A stretch of 64,000 nucleotides of DNA from Confluentibacter flavum (GTDB lineage: Bacteria; Bacteroidota; Bacteroidia; Flavobacteriales; Flavobacteriaceae). Both the position numbers and the translations under genes were made by a program. The notes beneath the pieces are model-generated. The model was given only the letters and a program-made list of their open reading frames with translations. It searched no databases and had not been told where the DNA came from. Where the stretch lies: the NCBI RefSeq assembly GCF_002843175.1, contig NZ_PJEO01000016.1:1-64000 (forward strand), in the 5' to 3' direction. This document shows positions 28,931 to 35,925 of the stretch, piece by piece (the first letter of the stretch is position 1; the number at the start of each line of letters is the position of its first letter).

Positions 28931-29905
28931 ATGATTACAGCCAAAAATAACACATTACATATTCTAGGAGTTACTATTTTGCCTGGCGAAAGCAAAGAAA
29001 TAAGTTTAGATTTAGCCAAACTGCACACCACCTCAACGGTAGATGTTCCCATTATTGTAGAACGCTCTAAAATACCGGGACCAACTATTTTATTTACGGC
29101 AGGTATTCATGGTGATGAAGTAAATGGTGTTGAAATTGTACGTCAACTCATTGCTTCTGGTATTAACAAACCAAAATGCGGTACCATTATTTGTATTCCT
29201 GTTATCAATATTTTCGGATTTATCAATTTAAAACGTGAATTCCCCGATGGCAGGGATTTAAACCGTGTATTTCCAGGTTCCGTAAATGGCTCATTAGCCA
29301 GTAGGGTAGCCCATAAATTAGTTCACGAAATCATTCCCCATGTCGATTTAATCATTGATTACCATACTGGAAGCGCTGGTAGATTTAATGCGCCTCAACT
29401 TCGCTTTGTTAAAGACAATAAAGAGCTTAACGAGTTATCAAAAGTTTTTGGAGCCCCTTTTGTTTTATATTCTAAAAACTTAAACAAATCGTTTCGGAAT
29501 ACCTGCCATAAATTGGGTAAACCCATGTTGCTTTTTGAAGGTGGAAAATCATTTCACATAGATGAAACCATCACGGCTTCTGGCATTAAAGGTGCCAAAC
29601 GCATTTTGCAACATTTTGGCATGCTAAAGTCAAATTTCACAGTGGCAAAACCTACGAAAGAGTCTATTTATATTAACGAGAGCACTTGGAAACGTGCCAA
29701 ATATTCCGGCATGTTCAAACCTTCTGTAAAAATAGGGATTAAGGTGAATAAAAGAGATGTTCTGGGTACCATTACCGATCCTTTTGGCAAATTCAATCAC
29801 TTTGTAAAAGCCAATAATGTGGGATATATTATTAATGTTAACGAAGCACCAATAGTATATCAAGGCGATGCCCTGTTTCATATAAGCACCAAACTTAAAC
29901 GCTGA
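28931..29905 (+). CDS. Succinylglutamate desuccinylase/aspartoacylase-family zinc carboxypeptidase-like protein
   Basis: A 324-residue M14-like zinc hydrolase. Zinc ligands are visible in AGIHGDEVNGVEIV (His and Glu) and DYHTGSAG (His); DGRDLNRVFPGS supplies the substrate-binding Arg-Asn-Arg-type segment, and LLFEGGKSFH is the probable catalytic-Glu region. The family removes acyl groups from N-acyl amino acids, with related members cleaving peptide-linked Glu. Co-occurrence with RimK and a RimB-like peptidase suggests opposition to or maturation of RimK products; that is inference. It lies 9 bases upstream of the cyclo-ligase gene. Confidence 0.88.
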   Translation: MITAKNNTLHILGVTILPGESKEISLDLAKLHTTSTVDVPIIVERSKIPGPTILFTAGIHGDEVNGVEIVRQLIASGINKPKCGTIICIPVINIFGFINLKREFPDGRDLNRVFPGSVNGSLASRVAHKLVHEIIPHVDLIIDYHTGSAGRFNAPQLRFVKDNKELNELSKVFGAPFVLYSKNLNKSFRNTCHKLGKPMLLFEGGKSFHIDETITASGIKGAKRILQHFGMLKSNFTVAKPTKESIYINESTWKRAKYSGMFKPSVKIGIKVNKRDVLGTITDPFGKFNHFVKANNVGYIINVNEAPIVYQGDALFHISTKLKR

Positions 29906-29914
29906 TAATAGCAT

Positions 29915-30478
29915 ATGCAAAAAGCTGAATTGCGAAAAAAATATAAAGCACTTCGTAGTGAATTATCCATGGAAGCCATTGACCATTTAAGTATGGCGAT
30001 TGCCAATAAGCTTTTAAAACTACCCGTTTGGGATGCTTCTTTTTACCATATTTTTTTAACGATTGAAGAACAAAAAGAAGTCAATACCGATTATATTTTA
30101 AACATTCTATCAGGAAAAGACAAACATATTGTACTCTCAAAAAGTGATTTTGAAACCACGTTAATGACGCATTATTTACTGACGGATAACACCGTGATTA
30201 AAAAAAACACATACAACATTCCCGAACCTGTTGATGGTATAGAAATCACCAATAATAAAATTGAAGTCGTTTTTGTGCCCTTGTTGGCTTTTGATAAAAA
30301 AGGTCATCGTGTTGGTTATGGCAAAGGGTTTTACGACAGGTTTTTAGCCGAATGTAAACCAGATACCATTAAAATTGGACTCTCTTATTTTGAAGCTGAG
30401 GACACCATTGATGATGTTTTTAAAAGCGATGTAACACTGGATTATTGCGTAACACCTGAGCGGGTTTATGGGTTTTAG
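29915..30478 (+). CDS. 5-formyltetrahydrofolate cyclo-ligase
   Basis: A 187-residue cytoplasmic enzyme converting 5-formyl-tetrahydrofolate to 5,10-methenyl-tetrahydrofolate with ATP. N-terminal KAELRKKYKALRSEL with basic ATP-contacting residues and the C-terminal signature FVPLLAFDKKGHRVGYGKGFYDRFL are diagnostic. It is the last gene of the four-gene plus-strand operon, 9 bases after the aspartoacylase-like gene. No functional link to RimK is known to me; the position is probably for co-expression only. Confidence 0.95.
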   Translation: MQKAELRKKYKALRSELSMEAIDHLSMAIANKLLKLPVWDASFYHIFLTIEEQKEVNTDYILNILSGKDKHIVLSKSDFETTLMTHYLLTDNTVIKKNTYNIPEPVDGIEITNNKIEVVFVPLLAFDKKGHRVGYGKGFYDRFLAECKPDTIKIGLSYFEAEDTIDDVFKSDVTLDYCVTPERVYGF

Positions 30479-30567
30479 ATTTTTATGAGTAGTTAATAGC
30501 AAAATTAGAAACTATCCTTATAACAATATTTTTATCATTGGTAGTTTAATCTTGTGTCTTCAGTCTT

Positions 30568-32550
30568 TTATTTTATCAGTTTATGGAATTGTTCAATATT
30601 ACTTTGACTTCCTTGTATATAAATAACATCCCCTTGTTTTAATATTTCTTCTGGCTGTATGCTTTCCAGCATATCATCTCTCCTTTTTATGCCCAGGATA
30701 TTTATTCCGTATTCGGCTCTTAGGTTCAATTGTTTCAAAGGTTTCCCTAAAAATTTATTGCTATCGGCGTTCATGCTTAAGCATGTGATATTAAAGTCTG
30801 CTATATTACTAGGACGAAACGTTTTAGGTCGCTTTAATTCACCTTTAAACAATTGATAATTGTCATTTCTAACCGTTTCGATAAATTGATCAATGTCGTC
30901 TTCGGGTACAAGAAAATTTTGAAGCACATGAGTGAAAATTTGGACCGATGTTTCAAATTCCTCAGGAATAACTTCGTCGGCACCTAAAGCAATTAGTTCG
31001 GAGGTTTCCTTTACATACCTTGTTCTAACTACCAAATAGAGCGAATCAGAGTATGAGCGAACATTTTTGATAATGGCTTTAGTCGCAAGATTGTCTGATA
31101 TAGCTATTACAACAGCTCTAGCTTTTGAAAGATGCACCGTTTCGAGAATATGGTCTTGAGTGGCGTCACCAAAAATGATTGGCAAACCCTTTTTGCGTTC
31201 ATGCTTTACCGTTTCTGCATTCATCTCAATAACAACATAAGGAATGTTACTTGAAGCGGCTGCCTTTGCCAAATTACTACCATTTACGCCATATCCAATG
31301 ATAACCAAATGATTTTCCAATTCCTGATTGTCAATTTCTAGTTCGCTGTTTTCTGTAATAAAAGATCTGTCAAGTCCTAACTTTTTTGAAACACCTATAA
31401 ATCTGTTGGCTATTTTCTCTGAAAAAATAATGACAAATGGTGTCAATAACATGGACACGATGGAAACGGATAAAAAATATTGATTGGTTTCAGCATTTAA
31501 TAAGTTGTATTCTATACCCACTTTCGAGAGTATGAATGCAAACTCTCCCACTTGAAAAAGTGAAAGTCCTGTTAAAAGTACCGTTCTAATGGGATATTTT
31601 AGAATTGCAACTGCTATTGCGGTAATGGATGATTTTACAATAAATACAACCAATACCAAAAGCAATATGACAGGAATATTACTTGTAAAAAAGCTCAAAT
31701 CAAGCAACATGCCCACAGACACAAAAAAGAAACTAGTAAATAACTCTCGAAAAGGCAATATAATACTGGTGGCTTGGTGGCTGTATTCTGATTCAGAGAC
31801 AATTAAACCTGCAATAAAAGCTCCTAGTGCCAATGACAATCCTGCTTCTGATGTAAGAAAGGCAATAGCAAAACAAAGTGTAATAGTCACCAACAGAAAA
31901 AGTTCTTTACTATTCGTTTTCGCAACTGCATGCATCAATCTTGGAACAATATACCGTGCACTTACAAATGTGATTACAATTACAATCGCAGATTTTAGCA
32001 CCAGCGAAAAAATACTCATGCTAATATTGTCTGACTCTCCTGCTATTAGCGGTACAATGAGCATCATTGGCACCACTATAATGTCTTGAAAGATTAATAT
32101 TGCCAATGCATTTCTACCATGAGGTGCTGTAATTTCCTGTCTATCTTGCAACGTTTTAAGCACTATTGCGGTACTAGATAAAGAAAAAAGAAAACCAACA
32201 AAAACCGACTCATTCCATGGGTACCCTAAAAAGTAATAAACAAGCCCAGATACGAGCACTGTTATGCCTACTTGTAAAAACCCACCAACAAAAACAGTTT
32301 TTTTAATTGATATTAATTGTTTAATAGACAATTCCATGCCAATCACAAAAAGCAAAAGGATCACACCAACCTCCGATAGAATTTCAACTTGTTCAATTTC
32401 ATTTATAAGGCTTAATCCAGAGGGACCAATAATGACTCCTGTTAGCAGAAAACCGATTATGGAAGGAAGCTTCAGTCGTTGAAGCACAAATACGATTATA
32501 ACAGAAAAAACTAAAAGGATAAGTATGTCTTGTAGTAATGGTACATGCAT
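30568..32550 (-). CDS. CPA2-family monovalent cation:proton antiporter with RCK domain
   Basis: A 660-residue inner-membrane transporter of the KefB/KefC type. Residues about 5-385 hold 12-13 transmembrane helices of the Na+/H+ exchanger fold (LTGVIIGPSGL, HGRNALAILIFQDIIVVP with the ion-binding Gln-Asp, LALGAFIAGLIVSES). Residues about 410-530 form a TrkA-N Rossmann domain (IGYGVNGSNLAKAA) and 570-660 a TrkA-C domain, which gate transport by nucleotide or ligand. It probably exports K+ or Na+ in exchange for protons. It converges with the cyclo-ligase gene and has no co-oriented near neighbour. Confidence 0.94.
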   Translation of the reverse strand: MHVPLLQDILILLVFSVIIVFVLQRLKLPSIIGFLLTGVIIGPSGLSLINEIEQVEILSEVGVILLLFVIGMELSIKQLISIKKTVFVGGFLQVGITVLVSGLVYYFLGYPWNESVFVGFLFSLSSTAIVLKTLQDRQEITAPHGRNALAILIFQDIIVVPMMLIVPLIAGESDNISMSIFSLVLKSAIVIVITFVSARYIVPRLMHAVAKTNSKELFLLVTITLCFAIAFLTSEAGLSLALGAFIAGLIVSESEYSHQATSIILPFRELFTSFFFVSVGMLLDLSFFTSNIPVILLLVLVVFIVKSSITAIAVAILKYPIRTVLLTGLSLFQVGEFAFILSKVGIEYNLLNAETNQYFLSVSIVSMLLTPFVIIFSEKIANRFIGVSKKLGLDRSFITENSELEIDNQELENHLVIIGYGVNGSNLAKAAASSNIPYVVIEMNAETVKHERKKGLPIIFGDATQDHILETVHLSKARAVVIAISDNLATKAIIKNVRSYSDSLYLVVRTRYVKETSELIALGADEVIPEEFETSVQIFTHVLQNFLVPEDDIDQFIETVRNDNYQLFKGELKRPKTFRPSNIADFNITCLSMNADSNKFLGKPLKQLNLRAEYGINILGIKRRDDMLESIQPEEILKQGDVIYIQGSQSNIEQFHKLIK

Positions 32551-32742
32551 AAGTTTATTTTATTTCTAAGTTTTGTGTGTGTGTTTCATTTTCGGCCAAC
32601 CATAGTTGGGGTTTATGGGCTAAGATAGTTAAAAAACACTATTTAGACTTGCCAATATTTTTTAAAAATACACGAGCAACACGAACTTTTTGAAAGCAAA
32701 TTAGAAGAAATAGGCGTCAAACTATTTTAGATATAGCTCTTT

Positions 32743-33288
32743 TTAATCGTCCAGAATGTTTGTTTCAAATCCATCAATGCTTACTGTGTTTTTTTCTTTC
32801 CAATAGGCTTTGATGTTATCCTCTCCCTGTTTATCAGCCCAAGCATGTAAGGTGGTTCGTTCTTCCTTGAAATCCATAAATGGCACGGCAAAACCACAAG
32901 ATGTTTGAACCAGGTCCACTTCCATGTCTATTATTTGTCTAGCACCAACATTCTCTAAAAACAAATTTGAATATTTATGAAAACCGTCATCTCTTTTATG
33001 GTAAATTTTTGCTTCTCCATATAGCCTTAGAATCAAAGGTTTTCCTTCAAAAGCACAAAACATAATCGTCATTCTGCTATTCTTTAGTAAATGCGCAGCG
33101 GTTTCATTGCCGCTTCCTGTTAAATTCAACCAAACAATTTTATTCTCATTAATAACCCTAAACGAATCCGTTCCTTTTGGGGATACATTAACTCTTCCGT
33201 CGTTAGCCGCTGTTCCTACAAAAAATAGTTTCTGGTTTTCAATGAACTCTTTTAGTTCGGGTGTGATAACATCTAATTTCTTTCCCAT
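32743..33288 (-). CDS. Pyridoxamine 5'-phosphate oxidase-family (FMN-binding split barrel) protein
   Basis: A 181-residue protein with the split-barrel pattern FFVGTAANDGRVNVSPKGTDSF, WLNLTGSGNETAAHLLKNSRMTIMFCAF and LRLYGEAKIY. These bind FMN or F420-like cofactors and range from oxidases to general-stress proteins; the true pyridoxal-5'-phosphate-forming enzyme is longer and different at its C-terminus, so this is a family member of unknown substrate. It stands alone on the minus strand. A 7-bp inverted repeat lies immediately upstream of the start codon (33289-33307). Confidence 0.88.
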   Translation of the reverse strand: MGKKLDVITPELKEFIENQKLFFVGTAANDGRVNVSPKGTDSFRVINENKIVWLNLTGSGNETAAHLLKNSRMTIMFCAFEGKPLILRLYGEAKIYHKRDDGFHKYSNLFLENVGARQIIDMEVDLVQTSCGFAVPFMDFKEERTTLHAWADKQGEDNIKAYWKEKNTVSIDGFETNILDD

Positions 33289-33307
33289 GTTTTAAATTAG
33301 TTAAAAC
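33289..33307. repeat. Inverted repeat directly upstream of the split-barrel gene
   Basis: GTTTTAA-attag-TTAAAAC, perfect 7-bp arms, abutting the start codon at 33286-33288. It could be an operator for that gene, or the outer boundary of the cassette-like flank described next. Confidence 0.5.
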
Positions 33308-33308
33308 G

Positions 33309-33436
33309 TATTGTGTAAAGTTGGATGTTTGTTAATGAGGATCTTTGCTAAATTAAAATCGGAAGCCAGCAAACGGGCAACAAACTTTGTGCAAGCTAAA
33401 ACTAGCAATTTTTTATACACGGCTTGTTGGGTGTAG
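33309..33436. repeat. Left flank of the parDE cassette-like unit (attC-like)
   Basis: The segment from GTATTGTGTAAAG to GTTGGGTGT contains TGAGGAT-type and GAAGC..CAAAC.GGCA blocks that recur in the same order and orientation at 34056-34140. It ends at GTTGGGTGT (GTTRRRY-like), the reverse complement of ACACCCAAC on the other side of parDE. Its two ends also pair imperfectly (AAC...GTGTA against TACAC...GTT). No integrase is in the window, so calling it an integron site is tentative. Confidence 0.4.
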
Positions 33437-33441
33437 TTTTT

Positions 33442-33738
33442 TTATTCGGTTAATTTATTTTTCAAATCCATTCTTTCGTGTAATATTCTAATGATTTCTA
33501 TTTCTTCTGAAATTTGATGATAAAATATTATATGTTTCCCAGATTTGAACCCGAATAAACTAGCACTTATTTCATAATATTGTTTTCCAATATTGGGGTT
33601 TTTTCCGATTTCTTTACAAGCAAACTTAATTGTTGAATAATATATGTCTGCTTGATTTTCGGACCATTTATACGTTGTGTAATCCCAAATATCAGATAAG
33701 TCATTAATGGCTTCTTGTCTCAATATAACTTTAGCCAT
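33442..33738 (-). CDS. RelE/ParE-family toxin
   Basis: A 98-residue toxin of a type II toxin-antitoxin pair. The ParE-like pattern is clear: LRQEAINDLSDIWDYTTYKWSE at the N-terminus, GKHIIFYHQ in the centre and EIIRILHERMDLKNKL at the end. ParE-type members poison gyrase while RelE-type members cut mRNA; the C-terminal RILHERMD favours the ParE side. The start overlaps the antitoxin gene by 8 bases, which is usual for such pairs. It is the promoter-distal gene and is bounded downstream by the left cassette-like flank. Confidence 0.9.
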   Translation of the reverse strand: MAKVILRQEAINDLSDIWDYTTYKWSENQADIYYSTIKFACKEIGKNPNIGKQYYEISASLFGFKSGKHIIFYHQISEEIEIIRILHERMDLKNKLTE

Positions 33739-33979
33739 TCTTTCCTTTTTCGGATTTTAGTTTGGCCAGATGTTCATCAAAGTTAAAGTTTTCAACCCTT
33801 GGGCTATTCAGTCCTTCTTGTATGGCGTTTTTTAATGCAATTACTTTACTTTCTTCATCTTCCAATAGTCGAAGTCCAGCTCTGATTACTTCGCTTACAT
33901 TTTTATATCGACCGGCGGATACTTGGCTGCTAACAAATTGGTCAAAATAATTTCCGAGAGATATGGATGTATTTTTCAT
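33731..33979 (-). CDS. ParD-family antitoxin (ribbon-helix-helix)
   Basis: An 82-residue antitoxin starting at the ATG at 33979 (KNTSISLGNYFDQFV); a start 27 bases further upstream is possible but would lie over the predicted promoter's transcription start, so I reject it. Residues 3-45 form a ribbon-helix-helix DNA-binding domain (SAGRYKNVSEVIRAGLRLLED), and the acidic C-terminal tail should wrap the toxin. An 8-bp inverted repeat between the -33 and -7 boxes upstream is a likely operator for autorepression. Confidence 0.9.
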   Translation of the reverse strand: MKNTSISLGNYFDQFVSSQVSAGRYKNVSEVIRAGLRLLEDEESKVIALKNAIQEGLNSPRVENFNFDEHLAKLKSEKGKNG

Positions 33980-33994
33980 TTTTTTAAATTTTAT

Positions 33995-34025
33995 CAAATT
34001 TACCAAAAATTGGTAAAAATTCCAA
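33995..34025 (-). promoter_or_regulatory. parDE promoter with embedded operator
   Basis: On the minus strand TTG (34023-34025), 20 bases, then TAAATTTG (33995-34002), a full match to the Bacteroidota -33/-7 pattern. A perfect inverted repeat TTTACCAA-aaa-TTGGTAAA (33999-34017) overlaps the -7 box and spacer, as expected for an autorepressor site. The antitoxin ATG is 16 bases further on. Confidence 0.7.
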
Positions 34026-34047
34026 ATCTGACTCGTTTTCTCAAATT

Positions 34048-34160
34048 ACACCCAACGTGTATAGGTGTATGGAACGTTGCGGTTTATTGGTGAGGATTTT
34101 CCAAAAAACATTAGCGAAGCAAACTGGCACAAGCGAGAGGTTGCATGGAGTGCACTTTGT
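34048..34160. repeat. Right flank of the parDE cassette-like unit (attC-like)
   Basis: It begins with ACACCCAACGTGTATAGG, the inverted counterpart of the left flank's TATACACGGCTTGTTGGGTGT apart from a 5-base gap. It continues with TTTATTGGTGAGGATTTTCC and GCGAAGCAAACTGGCA, each resembling blocks in the left flank in direct orientation. It runs up to the end of the tlpA-like pseudogene. Confidence 0.4.
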
Positions 34161-34161
34161 T

Positions 34162-34659
34162 TTACAGATATTTTATTAACTTTCTATTTAGTCTTTTTTC
34201 ATTATTTCCAAACCATTTTTCGACAATTGTCCCATTTTTATCAATCAGAAAAAAATATGGCCAACCATCCATTTGATAGATTTTAGAAATCTCATCTTTA
34301 TTTTTTGCATCCCAAATAGAAATTCATTTAAAGTCTATGTTGGCTTTTTGTGCCATTTTATACCATTGTTCTTTCTCATTATCCCAATGAAATGAAATCA
34401 CTTTTAGTTCATTTTTGTACTTTTCTTGCACCTTGTTCATTTGGTTGTATGTTCCCCAACAAGGACCACAATAAGTTGCTGTAATATTTAGTAAAATGTA
34501 TTTCTTTCCATTATAATCAGACAGTTTTATTTCTTCTCCATTATCATCAATTCCAATAAAATCATAAGCTTGGTCTCCGGCATCAACTGTGAAATTGATT
34601 TGAGAATAAGTTTGACAAAAAAACAATAATGCTAGAATAAATAAAATAAAATTTTTCAT
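34162..34659 (-). pseudogene. TlpA-like secreted thioredoxin, interrupted by an in-frame TGA
   Basis: The intact part encodes 111 residues: signal peptide (about 1-19, ending QTYSQ), then DFIGIDDNGEEIKLSDYNGKK and the redox motif NITATYCGPCW. A TGA at 34324-34326 follows DFK. Reading through it, the same frame continues for 53 residues with the expected thioredoxin-fold end (ISIWDAKNKDEISKIYQMDG, then WPYFFLIDKNGTIVEKWFG) to a TAA at 34162-34164, giving a normal full length of about 165. A single-base change is therefore enough to explain the break. It may be a recent nonsense mutation or a sequencing error; the truncated product would lack half the fold. Confidence 0.85.
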
Positions 34660-34750
34660 TAGTAAAGTTGGTTTAAAATATGTAAAACTAAGTATACCAG
34701 AATAAATATACTAATTATCCTACCTACAAAAGCAAAAAGAGTAATAAACT

Positions 34751-35371
34751 TTATTTCTTAGAAAACGCCTTTTTATTAAAAACAATAAGCATGATAAACC
34801 CAGTGCTTATGGCCATATCGGCAATGTTAAAAACGGGTTCAAAAAATGTGAAGAATTGGCCACCATAAAATGGTAACCATTCGGGCAAGTAACCTTTGTA
34901 AAGTGGGAAGTACAGCATATCTACCACTTTACCATGTAATAACGTATCGTAACCACCGCCTTCTGGTAAAAAGGTGGCAACTTCTAAATAACTATCACTA
35001 AACAAAACACCATAAAAAACAGAGTCTATAATATTGCCCAAAGCACCTGCAAATATTAATGCTATGGCCCATGTTAATATATTTGAGGCTTTATTTTTTG
35101 TGGCATCATACAGCCAATAACCAATACCAAAAATGGCTACAATTCTAAATAGTGTGAGGGCTGTTTTTGCTGATCTATCGTTTATAAACGGCACAAAATC
35201 GCTTATTCTAGTGCCCCAAGCCATACCTTCATTTTCAATAAAAAAGATTTTAAACCAACTAAAGACTTCAATACTATCTTGTAGCTTAAAGTGTGTTTTT
35301 ATATATATTTTACTTATTTGGTCAATAAGCAAAACAATAATGATAAGTAGGATAGATTTTTTTAATGACAT
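34751..35371 (-). CDS. lspA: Lipoprotein signal peptidase
   Basis: A 206-residue inner-membrane aspartic peptidase that removes the signal peptide of prolipoproteins after lipidation. Four transmembrane helices are seen; catalytic Asp residues lie in GNIIDSVFYG and FNIADMAIS, and FIENEGMAWG is the family's N-terminal signature. It is longer than the ~165-residue proteobacterial form because of an inserted loop (YLEVATFLPEGGGYDTLLHG), as is usual in Bacteroidota. It is downstream of ileS and the DksA-like gene, the classic ileS-lspA order, but a terminator and a palindromic element separate it from them. Confidence 0.95.
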   Translation of the reverse strand: MSLKKSILLIIIVLLIDQISKIYIKTHFKLQDSIEVFSWFKIFFIENEGMAWGTRISDFVPFINDRSAKTALTLFRIVAIFGIGYWLYDATKNKASNILTWAIALIFAGALGNIIDSVFYGVLFSDSYLEVATFLPEGGGYDTLLHGKVVDMLYFPLYKGYLPEWLPFYGGQFFTFFEPVFNIADMAISTGFIMLIVFNKKAFSKK

Positions 35372-35433
35372 GAATGGATTTACGAATTACGATATTTGAA
35401 TTATGATTGAAAGCATGGGTGTTTAATACTGGA

Positions 35434-35482
35434 TTCCTGCCTTTACTTCGACTTCGCTCAGCATAAACTCCGGAATGACAAA
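35434..35482. repeat. Palindromic intergenic element
   Basis: GGATTCCTGCC at one end faces CCGGAATGAC at the other, with CTTCGACTTCGC between. The ends and spacer resemble the element at 58355-58452 (GGATTCCGGCCTTCGC and ...GAAGTCAATGAC), so they are likely members of one family. Confidence 0.6.
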
Positions 35483-35486
35483 TAAA

Positions 35487-35515
35487 AAACGTCTCGTTTT
35501 TAAACCGAGACGTTT
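35487..35515 (-). terminator. Terminator after the DksA-like gene
   Basis: Perfect 10-bp stem AAACGTCTCG (35487-35496) / CGAGACGTTT (35506-35515) with a 9-base loop, 25 bases after the stop. The minus-strand 3' side continues TTTTATTTG. It would end the ileS-dksA-like transcript before lspA. Confidence 0.8.
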
Positions 35516-35540
35516 AAACTATATTACTTTATCAAACTTA

Positions 35541-35921
35541 TTATTGCATGTTTTTTGCCTCAATACTCAATGTCGCGTGTGGCACTAACATCAATCGCTC
35601 TTTAGCAATCAATTTTCCTGTAACACGACAAATCCCGTAGGTTTTATTTTCAATACGGATGAGCGCATTTTTTAAATCGCGGATAAATTTTTCCTGTCTG
35701 ATCGCCAATTGCGAATTGGATTCTTTGCTCATCACCTCACTACCTTCATCAAACGCTTTAAACGTTGGTGAGGTGTCTTCTGTACCGTTGCTAAGATTGT
35801 TCATATAAGCGCTTTTAATAAGATCTAAATCGTGCTGCGCCTTCACTATTTTTTCTTGTATAAGCACTTTAAATTCTGCTAAATCTTTGTCTGAGTATCT
35901 TACTGTATTTTCTATAGCCAT
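35541..35921 (-). CDS. TraR/DksA-family protein with degenerate zinc finger
   Basis: A 126-residue protein with the coiled-coil N-terminal half of DksA-type proteins (FKVLIQEKIVKAQHDLDLIKS ... NSQLAIRQEKFIRDLKNALIRI) and the C-terminal finger region YGICRVTGKLIAKERLMLVPHATLS. Only the first of the four usual zinc-binding cysteines is kept; the others are Thr, Ser and Ala, so zinc is probably not bound in the standard way. DksA relatives enter the RNA polymerase secondary channel to tune stringent-response genes. The gene follows ileS by 4 bases and should be co-transcribed with it. Confidence 0.88.
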   Translation of the reverse strand: MAIENTVRYSDKDLAEFKVLIQEKIVKAQHDLDLIKSAYMNNLSNGTEDTSPTFKAFDEGSEVMSKESNSQLAIRQEKFIRDLKNALIRIENKTYGICRVTGKLIAKERLMLVPHATLSIEAKNMQ

Positions 35922-35925
35922 AATT

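Noticed and set aside
31589-32089. Plus-strand 166-codon frame
   Set aside because: Antisense to the transmembrane part of the CPA2 antiporter; composition follows from the opposite-strand gene.
32650-32729. Plus-strand remnant ending EEIGVKLF before a TAG
   Set aside because: Only about 25 codons are open and no parent gene is recognised; too short to call.
34324-34326. Selenocysteine or other recoding at the TGA of the tlpA-like gene
   Set aside because: The TGA is far from the CGPC redox motif and no selenium-insertion hairpin is apparent just downstream; a nonsense mutation is simpler.
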